In this document: piece after piece, positions 22,597 to 33,297 of the stretch
Position numbering within the stretch: position 1 is the stretch's first letter
Layout: the number at the start of each line of letters is the position of its first letter
Assembly: GCA_004369085.1 (NCBI GenBank)
Contig: ML210403.1
Coordinates: forward strand, 1,902 to 35,539
Reading direction: 5' to 3'
Length of the DNA stretch: 33,638 nucleotides
DNA from: Coprinopsis marcescibilis
Taxonomy: Eukaryota; Basidiomycota; Agaricomycetes; Agaricales; Psathyrellaceae
The notes under the pieces: model-generated
Databases searched by the model: none
Told to the model about the DNA's origin: nothing
What the model saw: the letters and a program-made list of their open reading frames with translations, nothing else
Translations under genes and position numbers: made by a program

Positions 22597-22687
22597 ATCT
22601 GTAACCGTTATAGGGACAATGTGTACTCGGCTGAGTCCGTGTCCATCAATCATCTGAGTCAAATGAACATGCCTCGTGTTTTGCGGG

Positions 22688-22693
22688 TATAAA
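22688..22693 (+). promoter_or_regulatory. TATA box before the gene at 22744
   Basis: TATAAA, 51 bp before the proposed ATG. It supports transcription starting in the 22597-22743 gap, which holds nothing else recognisable. Confidence 0.45.
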
Positions 22694-22743
22694 GCCAACC
22701 CAGCTTACACTGCACAGAAGCATCTCGTCTGATATTCTTGGAC

Positions 22744-23599
22744 ATGAAGGAACCTAAAGTTAAATTCGCCAGCAACTCCTGAAGAGAAAGCCCGCACAAG
22801 AGTAGCAAGGCCCGGAAGGTAATCATCACCAGTCAATGCTTAAGAGCCCTGCCTGACGTTGTTTCTAGCATAGGCTCCCTTCGATGATCACCAAAACATT
22901 CCCGCTTGTATCTCAATCCGCTGTAAGTCATACATCCTGAACTCCAGTTCCGAGGACATAATAGTCGCTTCGCAGAAGAGCAAAAGAGAAACACCTTCTG
23001 TCGCATCCTCATCTCGTCATTCTACTCCTGCTTTCGACAATCAAAACACCGGTTATGACGATTCCACTGCTCAGGAAGGTGAGCAAAGTCATCTCAACAA
23101 TCCTTTCTCAGCTAACATGCCATATGCATGCCACAGGGCCACAGCTCATCCCGGATGCGCAATCGCAGAAGACTCAATCGCAAGATGAAATCGGTCGGCG
23201 AAGCCTTATGCAATCCCTCCTGCCTAAGCTGACATGCTGGACCACACAGGCGCACATTCCCGGCCCACCATACGGATGAAGTCGCACAAGATACGAAGCA
23301 TGAATGTTATCTTCCATGTCTTCCGCTACACGGGAAAGACAGGCGAACACCTGGGATCGCCGCACTCTTTCGACTCCACTGAGAAGCAAGTGAAGGAGGC
23401 CACCGCGGGCGATCTTTTCGTAGCAGTCTCCGGAAATCTGAAGGCTTTCTGGGTCATGAATAGCGACAACAAATGGCGCCATATCTCTGAAAAGGAAGCG
23501 CATCCGACCCTTTCTAATCACCAACTCCGCATTTCCCAAGGGAACCCAAGCTGGGTGACCGATAAGACGGGACGTACGTACGAATACAAGGGGATATAA
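22744..23599 (+). CDS. Small protein of about 197 aa, unknown function
   Basis: Proposed exons are 22744-22758, 22810-22818, 22874-22922, 22965-23078, 23137-23193 and 23250-23599. Without splicing, the ATG frame meets TGA at 22780-22782. Using a GTTAAA donor at 22759 removes that stop and leaves a 9-nt microexon, the weakest part of the model. The first half is polar and Ser/Gln-rich (SQKSKRETPSVASSSRHSTP) and looks disordered. The second half (MNVIFHVFRYTGKTGEHLG, AVSGNLKAFWVMNSDNKWRHI) is a compact globular segment ending DKTGRTYEYKGI. The donor GTCGGC at 23194 is also unusual. It lies between WD40 copy B and the transposase. No family is recognised. Confidence 0.5.
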
Positions 23600-23696
23600 G
23601 TAGATCGTCATGTGGTCTCTCTCGAAAATGGCAATATTTGATCCACCCATGTATATCTAACAGTACAACTTCTAATCTCCTGCCTGTTCTCCTGCA

Positions 23697-24125
23697 ATGT
23701 TCCAACGCTATGATCCGAGTCCCACAACGCTTCAAATCTTTCCCCACGAGCGCACGCCCAGCCCCGACTACGCATCCATCCCCACAATGTTGAAAGTATT
23801 CGCGCCCTCCTTAATCACTGGCAAGTCAAAGTATCTCGCAGTCACACATATTCTCAGCAATCCACGTCCTTCAGATATCCGCGCGCCCTGCAGCCCCCCA
23901 CCCGACGCGTATGGGCGCTCCGGCTCTGCACCGGTCATTGAGGCATTTTTCCCTTTCAGAAATGCCCATGACGCTCGTATGGAAAAACCGAAAAGGCCAT
24001 CTGGCCAGCGCGGTAAACCGAAAGAGCGAGGGTGGTCGCTTAGACCCACGCTTGGGTGGGTGGATGAATCATACAACAGGGTTCAGGTAGCAAACATACT
24101 CCTTCTGGACAAGGACCTTTGTTGA
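23697..24125 (+). CDS. Short Pro/Arg-rich ORF, doubtful
   Basis: An uninterrupted 142-codon frame begins MFQRYDPSPTTLQIF and ends VQVANILLLDKDLC, with a basic middle (EKPKRPSGQRGKPKERG). It begins 97 bp after the previous stop, on the same strand. No intron, domain or strong promoter is seen, and the antisense strand also has an open frame, so it may be chance. The stretch from 24126 to 24508 holds only the transposase promoter. Confidence 0.3.
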   Translation: MFQRYDPSPTTLQIFPHERTPSPDYASIPTMLKVFAPSLITGKSKYLAVTHILSNPRPSDIRAPCSPPPDAYGRSGSAPVIEAFFPFRNAHDARMEKPKRPSGQRGKPKERGWSLRPTLGWVDESYNRVQVANILLLDKDLC

Positions 24126-24372
24126 CTATCCTCAGGAAAGTCTCCATCCTATCTGTAAACGCAATCTAGACATGAGGGTCCGTTGGAAGCGACAGACTCA
24201 AGAAGCGAGGACTAAATTCAAAGAAGCAGTAAATAAACCCTTCGCCATCTGGTTTCCACGTTAACATTCTCTTTCCCGCTGCCTCTTTCAGGTCTTGCGC
24301 GAACACCCTTTCTTCGCGCTCTATGATGAATCTTGGCCATGCGAAGATTTCGCCGATATTTACTTGGGAAAC

Positions 24373-24378
24373 TATAAA
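24373..24378 (+). promoter_or_regulatory. TATA box of the transposase gene
   Basis: TATAAA, 131 bp before the ATG at 24509. It would place transcription start near 24405. Confidence 0.45.
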
Positions 24379-24508
24379 TCACCTGCTCAAGCACATTGAT
24401 ATCATTGATATGTAATCGATCTTGTTTCATCAATTTCGGCATCCGGTCGTTCTTGTTCTGCTGGAGCCTCGTTGGCTTTGTTTTCGTAGTCTTGTTCACT
24501 TGCATGAT

Positions 24509-27500
24509 ATGAAGCTGTGTAAATGCGACGTCTGCAAACTCCAGAGTACCTTCGATCCTGTAACCGGTCACAAGGTACCTGGTGCTCTCATATCACGCGC
24601 CCAACATCGACGACACCAAACGGAACAGCAAACACGCACCGCACAAACGTTATGCGATACACAGTTTGGAGTCTCGGCGACTAGTCATCCCACTGCTTCG
24701 CTAGCTGACATCTCCAGAAGGCCCATCGAAAGGGGTAAGTGACCGTACATTGATACTTGTTGAGCATTCGTAGCTTAACTCTTTCAGATCAAACTCCTCA
24801 GACTCGTCTGCGTAAATTGGAGATTGAGTTTAGCAGGAAGCAAGCAGAATTCGCGGAGAGCCCTGGAAGCTACAACGTCATCTTTGAAGAACCGGATCGC
24901 ACCAATCCTCAGAAGATGCCTTCTGTTCCGTTCGGGAAGAATATGGCCTTGGTGGCGTATAAGGATTGGCTGCAAAGTGCGGCGTATAAAGCAGGGGACC
25001 TGCAGGTTGATGGCCCGGTTTCAATGCAGAGCCGAGCATCTTTCCTTCAGCTTATCCAATCGGAAATTCAGTTTCTGAACAACTCGATTTCCCGGGCTTG
25101 GGAAAGTCAAAAATTTCGACAGATGCAAAATTCAAATCCAAATTCTTCTCTACCTCGAGTCATTCTTCTCGGTATGTTTGACGCACCCATAAACGTAAAC
25201 AGTAGCTTATTTCTCTCCAGATACCCCGATGGATCTCAGCCGATTTGCAGGCCCTCTTCTTGTCTGCCTCCTCACAGTTGTCATCCTCAGCATCATCCCA
25301 GGGGCCTCACGGGAAGCATCGAACTTTAATCTCATCATGTCCCGCATCCTCGTCACTACAGGCTGCATCACATATGTGAAGAACAGCGGGCTGTCGATTC
25401 CCATCACCGATAATCCGCTGTCACTCCTAGGTGGGGACAAATTGTGGCCCAAAGACATTCGCACTGCCACTGCTGCATTGGAGTTGGACTCAGAAACAGT
25501 TCGGTACACCACCTGTGAAGGCTGTATGGCCATACATGAACCAACTTCCAATGGCCAGTATATTTCGCACTGTTCATTCAAACCCTTCGAAAACTCGCCC
25601 GCCTGTAACACCCCCCTCACTAAACCATCCGCAGCCGGGACAGGGCCCCCGGTTCCTATTCTCCCGTACCTTCACCAACCAGTAGAATTGTGGCTTAAAC
25701 GCCTTCTATCTCGACCGGAGGTCGTTTCGGTGATAGAAAAGCATTCCGAAAGTTGGGGAAACGGACGTACGCGTGCAGATATGTCGGATATTTTTGATGG
25801 TGACGGCCTTCGCAACCTGAGGGCAGCGGACGGATCCCGGTTTCTATCCAAGAAAGCCGGCCAACTCCGACTTATCTTTACTCTCAACATTGACTGGTTC
25901 AACCCGTTCGGGCAGTCCCACAAAGCGATCAGTATCGGAGCAATATACTTGGTCTGCCACAACCTCCCCTTCCACATGCGGTACCGCACAGAAAATGTTT
26001 ACCTTGCCGGAATCATACCAGGTCCTTCAGAGCCGAATTTTGATCAGATCAATCACTTCACCCGACCAATTGTCGATTCATTCCTTCGGCTGTGGGCTCC
26101 GGGCGTGTTCTTTTCGAAGACCTCCAGACATCAATTCAGCTTCCTTGTTCACGCGATAATAATCGCCCTTGTTTGCGATCTTCCTGCTGCTCGGAAAGCT
26201 GGGGGTTTCATGGGACACAGCGCCAAAGTTTTCATGTGCTCTTGCTGCGGAACGACCAAAGACAACATTAAGGACACATTTGCCAACTTTCCCGACCGCT
26301 CCTGCGCCGACCATCGAAAGGCAGCCGAAGAATATCTCAATGCCTGCGATCCAACGGCGCGCAAAGTTGCCCTGGACAAGAATGGAGTTCGGTGGTCAGA
26401 ATTCCTTCGCCTGCCTTACTGGGATCCATCCACATTCTCGGTGGTCGATACCATGCATAACCTCTTCCTCGGGAACATCAAGCGGCACTGCAGGAATGCT
26501 GAGATCTGGGCAATGGACGCAGCAGCTTATCCGAACGCGAATGTCAAGGTGCACTCAAACGAGGAACAGCAACGAGAAATCGACAAAATCCACAGAATAC
26601 TCGCAAACGGGGCACTCGATTCGCTCAGCCGCAATACTCGAAGAGGTTATCTGGCCGAGTTTGCACGATTGAACGGAGTGCCTGTTGCTGCACAAACTCC
26701 CACTAAGCATGACTATATTGCAAGTCTAAAGGCCTGGGTATGTTGCCATCTCTCTTCTGTGACTGGATATTGATGCCACAACCCCATCATAGCGTGAAAA
26801 TCTTGAAGTAAATATCAACATCCAGAAGCCTGAGCCAATGGCCTTCCCCGTCTTCGACTTTCCCATGCCGCCTAAGTCCCAGCCAATTCTTAACGGCAAC
26901 ATCATCGACAAACTATTTGAAGACATCGATCAAAGAATGATTATGCCGAGCTGGGTTAGCCCACCTCCTCAAGACCTCGGAACCAAGAGGGGTGGCAAGC
27001 TGACCGCGGACCAGTGGCGCACCCTAGCCACGATTTTTCTCGTACTAACTCTGGTAAACCTTTGGGGCAACGGATCGCCGGAGTTGAAGGATCGGCTGGA
27101 CAACTTTATCTCGTTAGTTATCGTAACGAAATACGCCACCAAGCGTAGAATATCCACCCAAGATATTGCAATCGTTGAAGAGAATCTCGTCAAGTACCTG
27201 GAAGGACTCAAAACTATCTATCCTCGTCACAACTTCACCATCAATCACCACATGTCTTTGCATCTGCCCCAGTTCTTGCGACGCCTCGGACCTACCCATT
27301 CGTGGTGGACCTTCCCTTTCGAGCGATTCAACGGCGTCATTCAGCAAATTAACAATAACAGCAGGCTAGGTGACATCCCGTGCTCTACTTGATCTACCTA
27401 CCAGCGAACTGATGGCATAGAATCTTACAGGTGAACTTGAAGCTACCTTCATGCGAACATTCTGCCGCATTGCCAACTTGAAGGCCCTCTTTGCTGGAAG

Positions 27501-28160
27501 CCTTGGCCATGATCCAGTTCTGGACGAAGTCAGACAGATCTTTCAATCGTCCTTCGGGGACAAAAACGAGGTGACCTTGCGTCAGGATGTCTCCGTGGCC
27601 ATCTCCGACACCACTGAGGCCATCTGGGATGAAGCAGAGCCGATAAGAAAACTCGACGGTGCACTTTTCATCCAAATAACCGCGCTCGTCAATGCATTAT
27701 CTCTTAACGCAATGCACGACGACAGTGTCCAGGACATTTCTTTGGTGACATTCCGTGGATTCAAGTACCAGCCTTCGCGAAACCATACGGCAAACTCCCA
27801 GATACAATTTCGATTTGGCGAGCAGATTCTGTTCGGGCAGATCAATGATATCTTTGTGCACCGACATACTGTTTTAGGGGGCGACCGATCAACTGTTGCC
27901 CATTATTTGGACATCGTTGCATACCGAGAGATTCCTGAGGCGGAACGAGTGGGACACCCTTTTTACAGATATCCCGAATTAGGAGCATACGTCGCAAGAG
28001 GATTCTTACCCGAAAACACCATCATCCGGCTTTCAGACGTCATTGGCCATGTTGGTGTACTATGCATCCCGGGAGATGGCCGTGTCTTGCTGCCTTTGGC
28101 AAAGGTAAGGATCTATGCGATCAGTCCTGGAATTGTTTATGACCTTTGTTCTAGGACTGA
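24509..28160 (+). CDS. Plavaka-type (CMC/CACTA-like) transposase
   Basis: Six exons (24509-24734, 24788-25171, 25221-26737, 26793-27369, 27431-28104, 28155-28160) give 1127 aa in frame. Start ATG 24509 gives an N-terminal zinc finger: CKCDVC at 4-9 with His at 33 and 36. The catalytic RNase H-like domain follows. It has IDWFNPFGQSHKAISIGAIY (Asp about 428), NLPFHMRYRTENVYLAGIIP, CDLPAARKAGGF (Asp about 523), a CSCC zinc pair near 544, VVDTMHNLFLG (Asp about 613), the KLTADQWRTLATIFL helix and SWWTFPFERFNG (Glu about 886). These make up the DDE-type site expected of this family. Which Asp residues coordinate metal I infer from family pattern. The last intron leads straight to GAC TGA. Reading through it would extend the frame to 28470. 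No stop or frameshift interrupts the model, so the enzyme may be functional and is the likely mover of the whole 32-kb unit. Confidence 0.88.
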
Positions 28161-28990
28161 CCCATCTGTTAACGTCAAGCGATTGAAATTGGCGACGCCT
28201 TCTCCGCCGCTTAAATTCCAACACGCTTACAACGCTGGACGACGAATCACACAATGCTGCCAACGGGATTTGGATCGTGTTGCCACGGCAGTAGTGGAGG
28301 CACAGAGAGAGGAGGAAGGCGACGAGGAGTTTAAGAGTGGGAAGGGGAGGAGTAGATGTTCGGCCATAAGACAGTGCATGCAATACAAAAACAACTGCAA
28401 CCTCACCCTATCTGCAACAGGCGTCAACGTCATTCTTTTAACTCAAGAATGGAATACGGGAATGCGATGAGATTTGCGATCTGGCACACAAACGATGGCT
28501 TTCACTACGTTTTCAACTTATCTCGACGCACGTGTTTAATTCAGGTCGATCAACTGAGAACAGATGCAGTTTGCAGGTTTGACCTCAGACCAGGGGTTGC
28601 CAAATAACTGCTTCGGTGCTCTTGCCGACCAAGTGATGCTTTGCCAGTCAGCCGCGGGTGATGTTGCACCTGCTGCGCCCTCTGGTTGTAATATCCGGAA
28701 CACAAGTAAACAATACCAGCCCAGCCCTCCATTGGGTTTGGAGGACTCGAAGGACCTGAGTGATTGCATCACTTGCCACCAATCCTCCTCCTTGATACTC
28801 GAAGTGGCTGCTTCGTCGAAGACTACCTCCATGACAGGCTTCAACCTCTCTGAAGCATTCAGAGTCAAAGCCTTAAATCCCGTTTCGAAACACCAGGCTA
28901 TTGCCGAGGTTTATCTAACCTTGACTCTCAGCCAGGCACCAGACTACGTGAAGCAACTCATCAGTCTCATCTACAAGACCTAAATAGGAT
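28161..28990. other. Unassigned stretch after the transposase
   Basis: A 139-codon plus-strand ORF (28564-28983, starting MQFAGLTSDQGLPNN) and an overlapping minus-strand ORF both exist. Neither shows a domain, splice structure or promoter, and I cannot choose. The first 300 bases are probably transposase 3' sequence. Confidence 0.3.
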
Positions 28991-30410
28991 GCATTGCAAA
29001 GCTCGGGGCCACCAAGCGCCAGTTCATTCACCCCCGCCACATGCTAGAGCTCGTTAGTTGAGACTGTGCTCGAGGTGAGTGTCTGTCCGTCCGTAAGAGG
29101 ATTACGGAAGCTGATTGTGATTCCTTGTAGAACTCGTCCATCTCGGGTGGTGCAACGTTGGCCGGATTGTCGAGGGCGTTGAGGATGGCCAATGTGCTTG
29201 AGGAGCTGTGCAAGTTGAATAGGGTGCTTAGAGCCCAGTGGGAGGGGAGACGAAGCAAGATTCTGACGACGGTATGGGATTTGGCTATGGCTAGGATCAG
29301 CATGTGTTTCTTGGACTTGTTGGGGTATTCACACCAAAACTTTGTTTGGCAAAACCGAATGCGGTGTGTAGAGGGCTAGTGTTGTCGATTGCTCAGACTT
29401 TGCCGGCTTCGTTGATTGGCCATGAAGCGCTCGGAAAGGTATGTCCGGATCGTGCTCTTCCGGAATTCAGGCTAATGATGGGCGGCACGGTAGATGTGTC
29501 ATCTTATTATTGATCCGTCGACCGAGGTGCAGAAGATGGCGTTTCAGCTGTTAAAGACTGCAGCGGAAAGGAGAACGGAGTATCTGGTTATTGAGGTTGG
29601 GGTTGGGATTATTGGGGGCGAAAAGGAGGAAGAAGAACAGGCTGAGCCTGAGCTTGTGGAAGAGAAACCGACGAAAGGGAAAAAGAAGAAGCAGAAGGAG
29701 GGCGAAAAGAAGGATGACCAACCTGCGTTGCTCCCTGTAGAGTTGGTGAATATTTTGCAGAGGGATGTTACGTTTGTCCCTGGCACTGGGGAGGACGAGG
29801 AGAAAACAGGTGACTATCTTCGGGTGTTTCAGACTAGTTGGTAACCGGGGATGGTCATAACGTGTTCGGGTGGATGTTGGCGTGGTTGTTGCTGTTTGAT
29901 TCGTTCAAGAATGCGGTGGGTGCACTGGGATATTTACGAGGTGTGGCGTGATTTGACATTGGTTTCAGAGTTTCAAGGTCAAATCGATGTATATGGAACA
30001 ACTGTGCAATCGACCTGGTCGGGTCGAGATTGTCGCCGACGATCGTCAATATTCTACATCTGGGCGAAGGACCCGGAAAGTTCAGATCTGGGTGGTGGAT
30101 GAGTTTTATGTTGAATGTAAGTGTTCTAGTGTTTGGTTGATTGGTGTATTGGTACTGACCTATGTGCAGACTATGAGGCGTCGATGGAAAGTAGCATCCC
30201 GGTGCTTGCAGCGCATTTGTATTACCGGGCGTTACTCTGTGTTCCGTCGCTGGTGCATAGCTGGGTGTTGTACTGCAAGGACCGGCAGCTGAATAACGCG
30301 ATTACGAGCATGACTTCGCAGTCATTCTCTCCGCTAATTATTGGCACATGTGCGGTCACCTGAAGGGGTTGAGCTGACCGGTGATGGGTTGACGGTGAAT
30401 AACACACAGT
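28990..30410 (+). pseudogene. LTN1: Captured, broken fragment of the host listerin gene
   Basis: Pieces in several frames spell the C-terminal HEAT-like part of listerin, the E3 ligase that tags nascent chains on stalled ribosomes. In order they are ATLAGLSRALRMANVLEELC, VFTPKLCLAKPNAVCRGLVL, CHLIIDPSTEVQKMAFQLLK, NVFGWMLAWLLLFDSFKNA then SFKVKSMYMEQL, VPVLAAHLYYRALLCVPSLV-like residues, and LAHVRSPEGVELTGDGLTV. Introns remain in place with good borders (about 29066-29130, 29440-29491, 29924-29967, 30120-30170), so it was copied from genomic DNA and not from mRNA. Frame breaks near 29055, 29320, 29835 and 30340 mean it cannot make listerin. The N-terminal bulk is absent and I found no intact RING finger downstream. 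Confidence 0.85.
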
Positions 30411-31875
30411 ACGCAGCGCACAACAGACAGCGCACAACGCAGATTCCCCACCAAGTTCCAACCCGTCGTCCACAGTCGTCCAGATTGCGGCTGGGTCAAG
30501 CATATCTAGCAAATGTGTATGTGTGATCTGCTCCAATGTGTGGAATGGGACCGATTTGAACCAACATCAACGGCTTGCGGGTGTTCAGTGTAAAAGCTGG
30601 CCGCCGGTTATCTCCGGTCTACCCACTCGATATTTGCTTGGGAGGTCCTTGCTGAACGTCGGTGTCTGCACCTGGCGCTCTCGAGTGTCAACGTCGGGCA
30701 CCAGTTTCCGTCGTGTGTACCTTCCCCGGCAGGATCGTTCTTCGTCGAGCCTTGTGGCCTTGTGCCTTTACGTATATGCATGGAGCTTGCTGGAAGGTAA
30801 TCACGATCCCTCCGTTAACATAGTGCTCGAAACTTACTTTGAATGACCTGCGCAAGAAGGGCCACTCATGACGGAAAACCTGCGGTGCGGCAGTACGGGT
30901 CTGGCTGCCGCCGACATCCTTTCGACATCATACGCTGTCTCTCATCGAAGTTTAGACCGGAATCGAGGGATTCTTTCCCAGTAGCGGCCAGACTTGGGCT
31001 GGTGCACAGGTATGAGCAAATCGCCGTGTGCTGCACGTTGCTGGCAGTCGAAGGAACTCACTGAAGAAATTTTTGAGGCGTGCCCTGGTGCGTTCCAAGG
31101 CGGTCAAGAGAGGCAGGGCGGAATGTCGATTTGGAACAGCTTCGAGACCAAAAGTCGGCTCGGAAGTTCCAGATCATGTGGCGAATCGCTGTAGGCTCAT
31201 GCAGCATCGCGACTGGGAGAGCGTGTGGTGGAGAGGAATTGAAACAGCAGAAAGGAGGGGGGAGAGAGAGGCATGGGTGTTGGGAACATGGGTGTTGGGA
31301 ACATGGGTGTCGGACGCATGCACCTGTTAATGCTGCCCCAGGTGTTAGGGCAGAGGCATTAGTTGGAGGTCGGATGTGAATGTCAACATCTATAGCGGCG
31401 ACGGCGACGTCACTGCTTTTTGGAATGGGTCGGCTAGAATTCGCTACACGAGGACCGTCTGAAGCTGCATCGTCGAAATCAACGAGCAGCACCGGCTTAG
31501 GTGAAAAGGGGAGGGGTCGTCCATCACACGACCAAATTCCAGCCCCAATTCGAAGGCGAGGTTGAGGGGTGTTGGCGGACTAGGGCCGAAGTTTGTGGCT
31601 TGTACAGGGCGCACAGCGGGACGTGAGGAATTCGTAAGGGCAGCTTCGCGAACGAGCGACGTCCGAGATGCAATCAAAGCATTTGTTTTCAATTCCCGCC
31701 CTATAATGGTCGAGCTCGCGCCGCTCGGCTGCAGCTTGTTCTTCATTTCTTACCACATCTTACCTGCTTTCAACCCTCAAACATCCTTGCCATAAAACAT
31801 TCTCCGACACAGGTACGGCTTAGCCGTCGTATCCCTGCCACTGCACTCACCGAAAACCCTCAATCTATCCTAGCT
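30411..31875. other. Unassigned stretch, possibly more captured host DNA
   Basis: It has only short overlapping ORFs on both strands, without recognisable domains. A CVCVICSNVW peptide near 30516 recalls a zinc-binding Cys pair but lacks the rest of a RING. It contains the 15-bp repeat at 31272. It could be decayed flanking DNA taken with the listerin piece. Confidence 0.3.
31272..31316. repeat. 15-bp tandem repeat, three copies
   Basis: CATGGGTGTTGGGAA at 31272-31286 and 31287-31301, then a diverged third copy CATGGGTGTCGGACG at 31302-31316. Confidence 0.9.
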
Positions 31876-32315
31876 ATGGGTGTAGAGAGCATGCCAAACC
31901 CGAACGCGAAGCAGGACACGGACGTTCCTTGCAACAACAAAAGCAGCAGCATCGATTACTTCGAGTTTATGATCAAGATTGGTCGGGAGCCGTGGGGGTA
32001 TGTATCTGCTACATTGTCCTGCACGTCGCCTGGGAGCTCATAATCCTCAGTTTCGAGTGCAGGGATAAGCGGCTACGCGTTAGCCCTCCAGACAACGCCA
32101 CATCGAAGACCACCAGTTCCCCTATGCCGCCTCATGATCCTCGACTTGTGGTGGCAGGAGTGGCCGTATGGACTGCTGTAGTAGTCCTTGCCTGTAGGAG
32201 TGCCATCTGCCCTGGCCGTTCCCCCCTTCGCCTAATCTCCGGCGGTCTTCCAGCAGCACCACTGTCTCGCCCAATTCGCCGTCGACGCAGCTCTCAAAGG
32301 TCCCGCAAGATTTGA
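31876..32315 (+). CDS. Small single-pass membrane protein, unknown, perhaps captured
   Basis: Exon 1 from ATG 31876 (MGVESMPNPNAKQDTDVPCN, then SSSIDYFEFMIKIGREPWG) is joined through a 53-nt intron. The donor is GTATGTAT near 31996 and the acceptor CCTCAG at 32050. The frame then continues to a TGA at 32313-32315, ending in a strongly basic RPIRRRRSSQRSRKI. A hydrophobic segment LVVAGVAVWTAVVVLAC suggests one membrane helix. The splice is phase 2 and keeps frame, which favours a real gene. It follows the listerin fragment on the same strand, so it could be part of the same captured host segment. I recognise no family. Confidence 0.45.
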
Positions 32316-32639
32316 CTGCGCGCTCCAACGATCTGCACCTCTCGTCATTCCATCCGCCATTCGCCCCCTATCCCGCTGCTTTCGTCTCACGTCGCTTTTC
32401 ATCTCGCTTTCTATCGCTCTCTTGCTTCTCGATCGCCTCTGCTTTGCTGGATGTGCAACCGAGTCGGACAATCCGCGCCCCGGACAGCCAATTAACGCCG
32501 CCCTCGAGGTTCCCATTCGGCCCTTATACCCTTCGTTTTCTCCGCCCACCAAAATCCATGGAATCTTCATCTGTCTATTTTGAGCGATTTACCTGCTTGT
32601 ATGTACGATATACTCTTTGCTATTGCGTTGCCCAGATAT

Positions 32640-33270
32640 CGTAAACTTACTTACTTTACCATGTACATCTTTCTTGACCTTGGGCTTGAGGGTTGTCGAT
32701 TATCTATGATTAATCGATTTTCTTTCAGGTTTGTGATTACCTGCAGGTTCGGATAAGATTCATTTGTGATTTCTCTGATTATCAGAGCTCAGATAAGATT
32801 AGTGTATGATTATCTTGTGACTGCGCTTCGGCGGTGACGCGCTGATCGCCAACGCCAAGAAGTGCTTTTCAGCGCTGGCTCTGATGGAAATGCCAGGAGA
32901 ATGATCCGGCCATGTGCCGAGTTCGTACACAAGAAAAGACTCTCGAAACAATGGATTTCATGACCAGTTTCTCACTGGTGAAGTAACTCCCAAAAAGGCT
33001 TATATTTTGATATACTAAGGGAAGTTTTATTAAACTACAAGGAAACTATTATTTGAGGTATTTCCTGGGCCAATCAGTTATCCTTAACCAGCATGTTTAT
33101 TGAAAGGAGAAATTAACATGAAATATAGCCGAGAAGTTGTAGTTTTGCAAAGTCTTTCATAGATACTTCTATTCTTCAATGATTACCTGTTTCCACATGG
33201 AATTCCAGTGCCTTCAACCTTGCATGAGACAGTTAATTTTCACACAAATCAAACATTGATTAGTTGGTCA
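32640..33270. other. AT-rich right subterminal region with short repeats
   Basis: No gene is supported. GATAAGATT occurs at 32752 and 32792, TGATTATC at 32776 and 32807, and the two kinds are interleaved around a near-palindrome TTATCAGAGCTCAGATAA (32779-32796). Such subterminal clusters are common transposase binding zones in CACTA-type elements. That use is inferred. Confidence 0.45.
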
Positions 33271-33278
33271 CGAGGGAC

Positions 33279-33294
33279 GCCATTGCCTGCAGTG
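33279..33294 (-). repeat. Right terminal inverted repeat
   Basis: Read inward on the minus strand it is CACTGCAGGCAATGGC, the counterpart of the left tip. Confidence 0.75.
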
Positions 33295-33297
33295 CAA
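33295..33297. repeat. Target-site duplication, right copy (CAA)
   Basis: It matches 918-920. A longer shared string, TGCAA, is present at both junctions, but the first two bases belong to the right transposon tip if the ends are to be CACTG at both sides. Confidence 0.8.

Larger units (their letters stand above)
921..33294 (+). mobile_element. 32.4-kb Plavaka/CACTA-like DNA transposon with large cargo
   Basis: Boundaries are set by four agreeing facts. A LINE ORF2 is interrupted at one point and its two halves join in frame. A 3-bp duplication flanks the break. Both tips start CACTG and form an imperfect inverted repeat. The DNA between encodes a Plavaka-type transposase (24509-28160). CACT-starting ends with 3-bp duplications are typical of the CACTA branch of the CMC superfamily, to which Plavaka transposases are assigned. 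Orientation is given by the transposase. The cargo comprises a TET/JBP dioxygenase, two WD40 membrane proteins, a long membrane/F-box gene, several unknown proteins and captured host gene pieces. The undamaged junction suggests a recent insertion. Whether it is mobile now depends on the transposase splice model and on the short inverted repeats being sufficient. Confidence 0.85.

Noticed and set aside
24509..28160. KDZ-type (Kyakuja/Dileera/Zisupton) transposase
   Set aside because: TET/JBP linkage made this likely at first. The IDWFNPFG, TENVYLAGIIP and PFERFNG motifs and the CACTG ends fit Plavaka/CMC better.
28105..28470. Read-through extension of the transposase to 28470
   Set aside because: A strong GTAAGG donor and TTCTAG acceptor splice to an immediate stop. 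The extension is low-complexity and Glu/Arg-rich, unlike the conserved domain.
28990..30410. Intact LTN1 gene
   Set aside because: At least three frame breaks are not removed by introns, and the N-terminal bulk and RING finger are missing.
916..33297. A 5-bp duplication TGCAA in place of 3-bp CAA
   Set aside because: It would remove CA from the right tip only and spoil the match of the two CACTG ends. The LINE frame is restored either way, so 3 bp is simpler.
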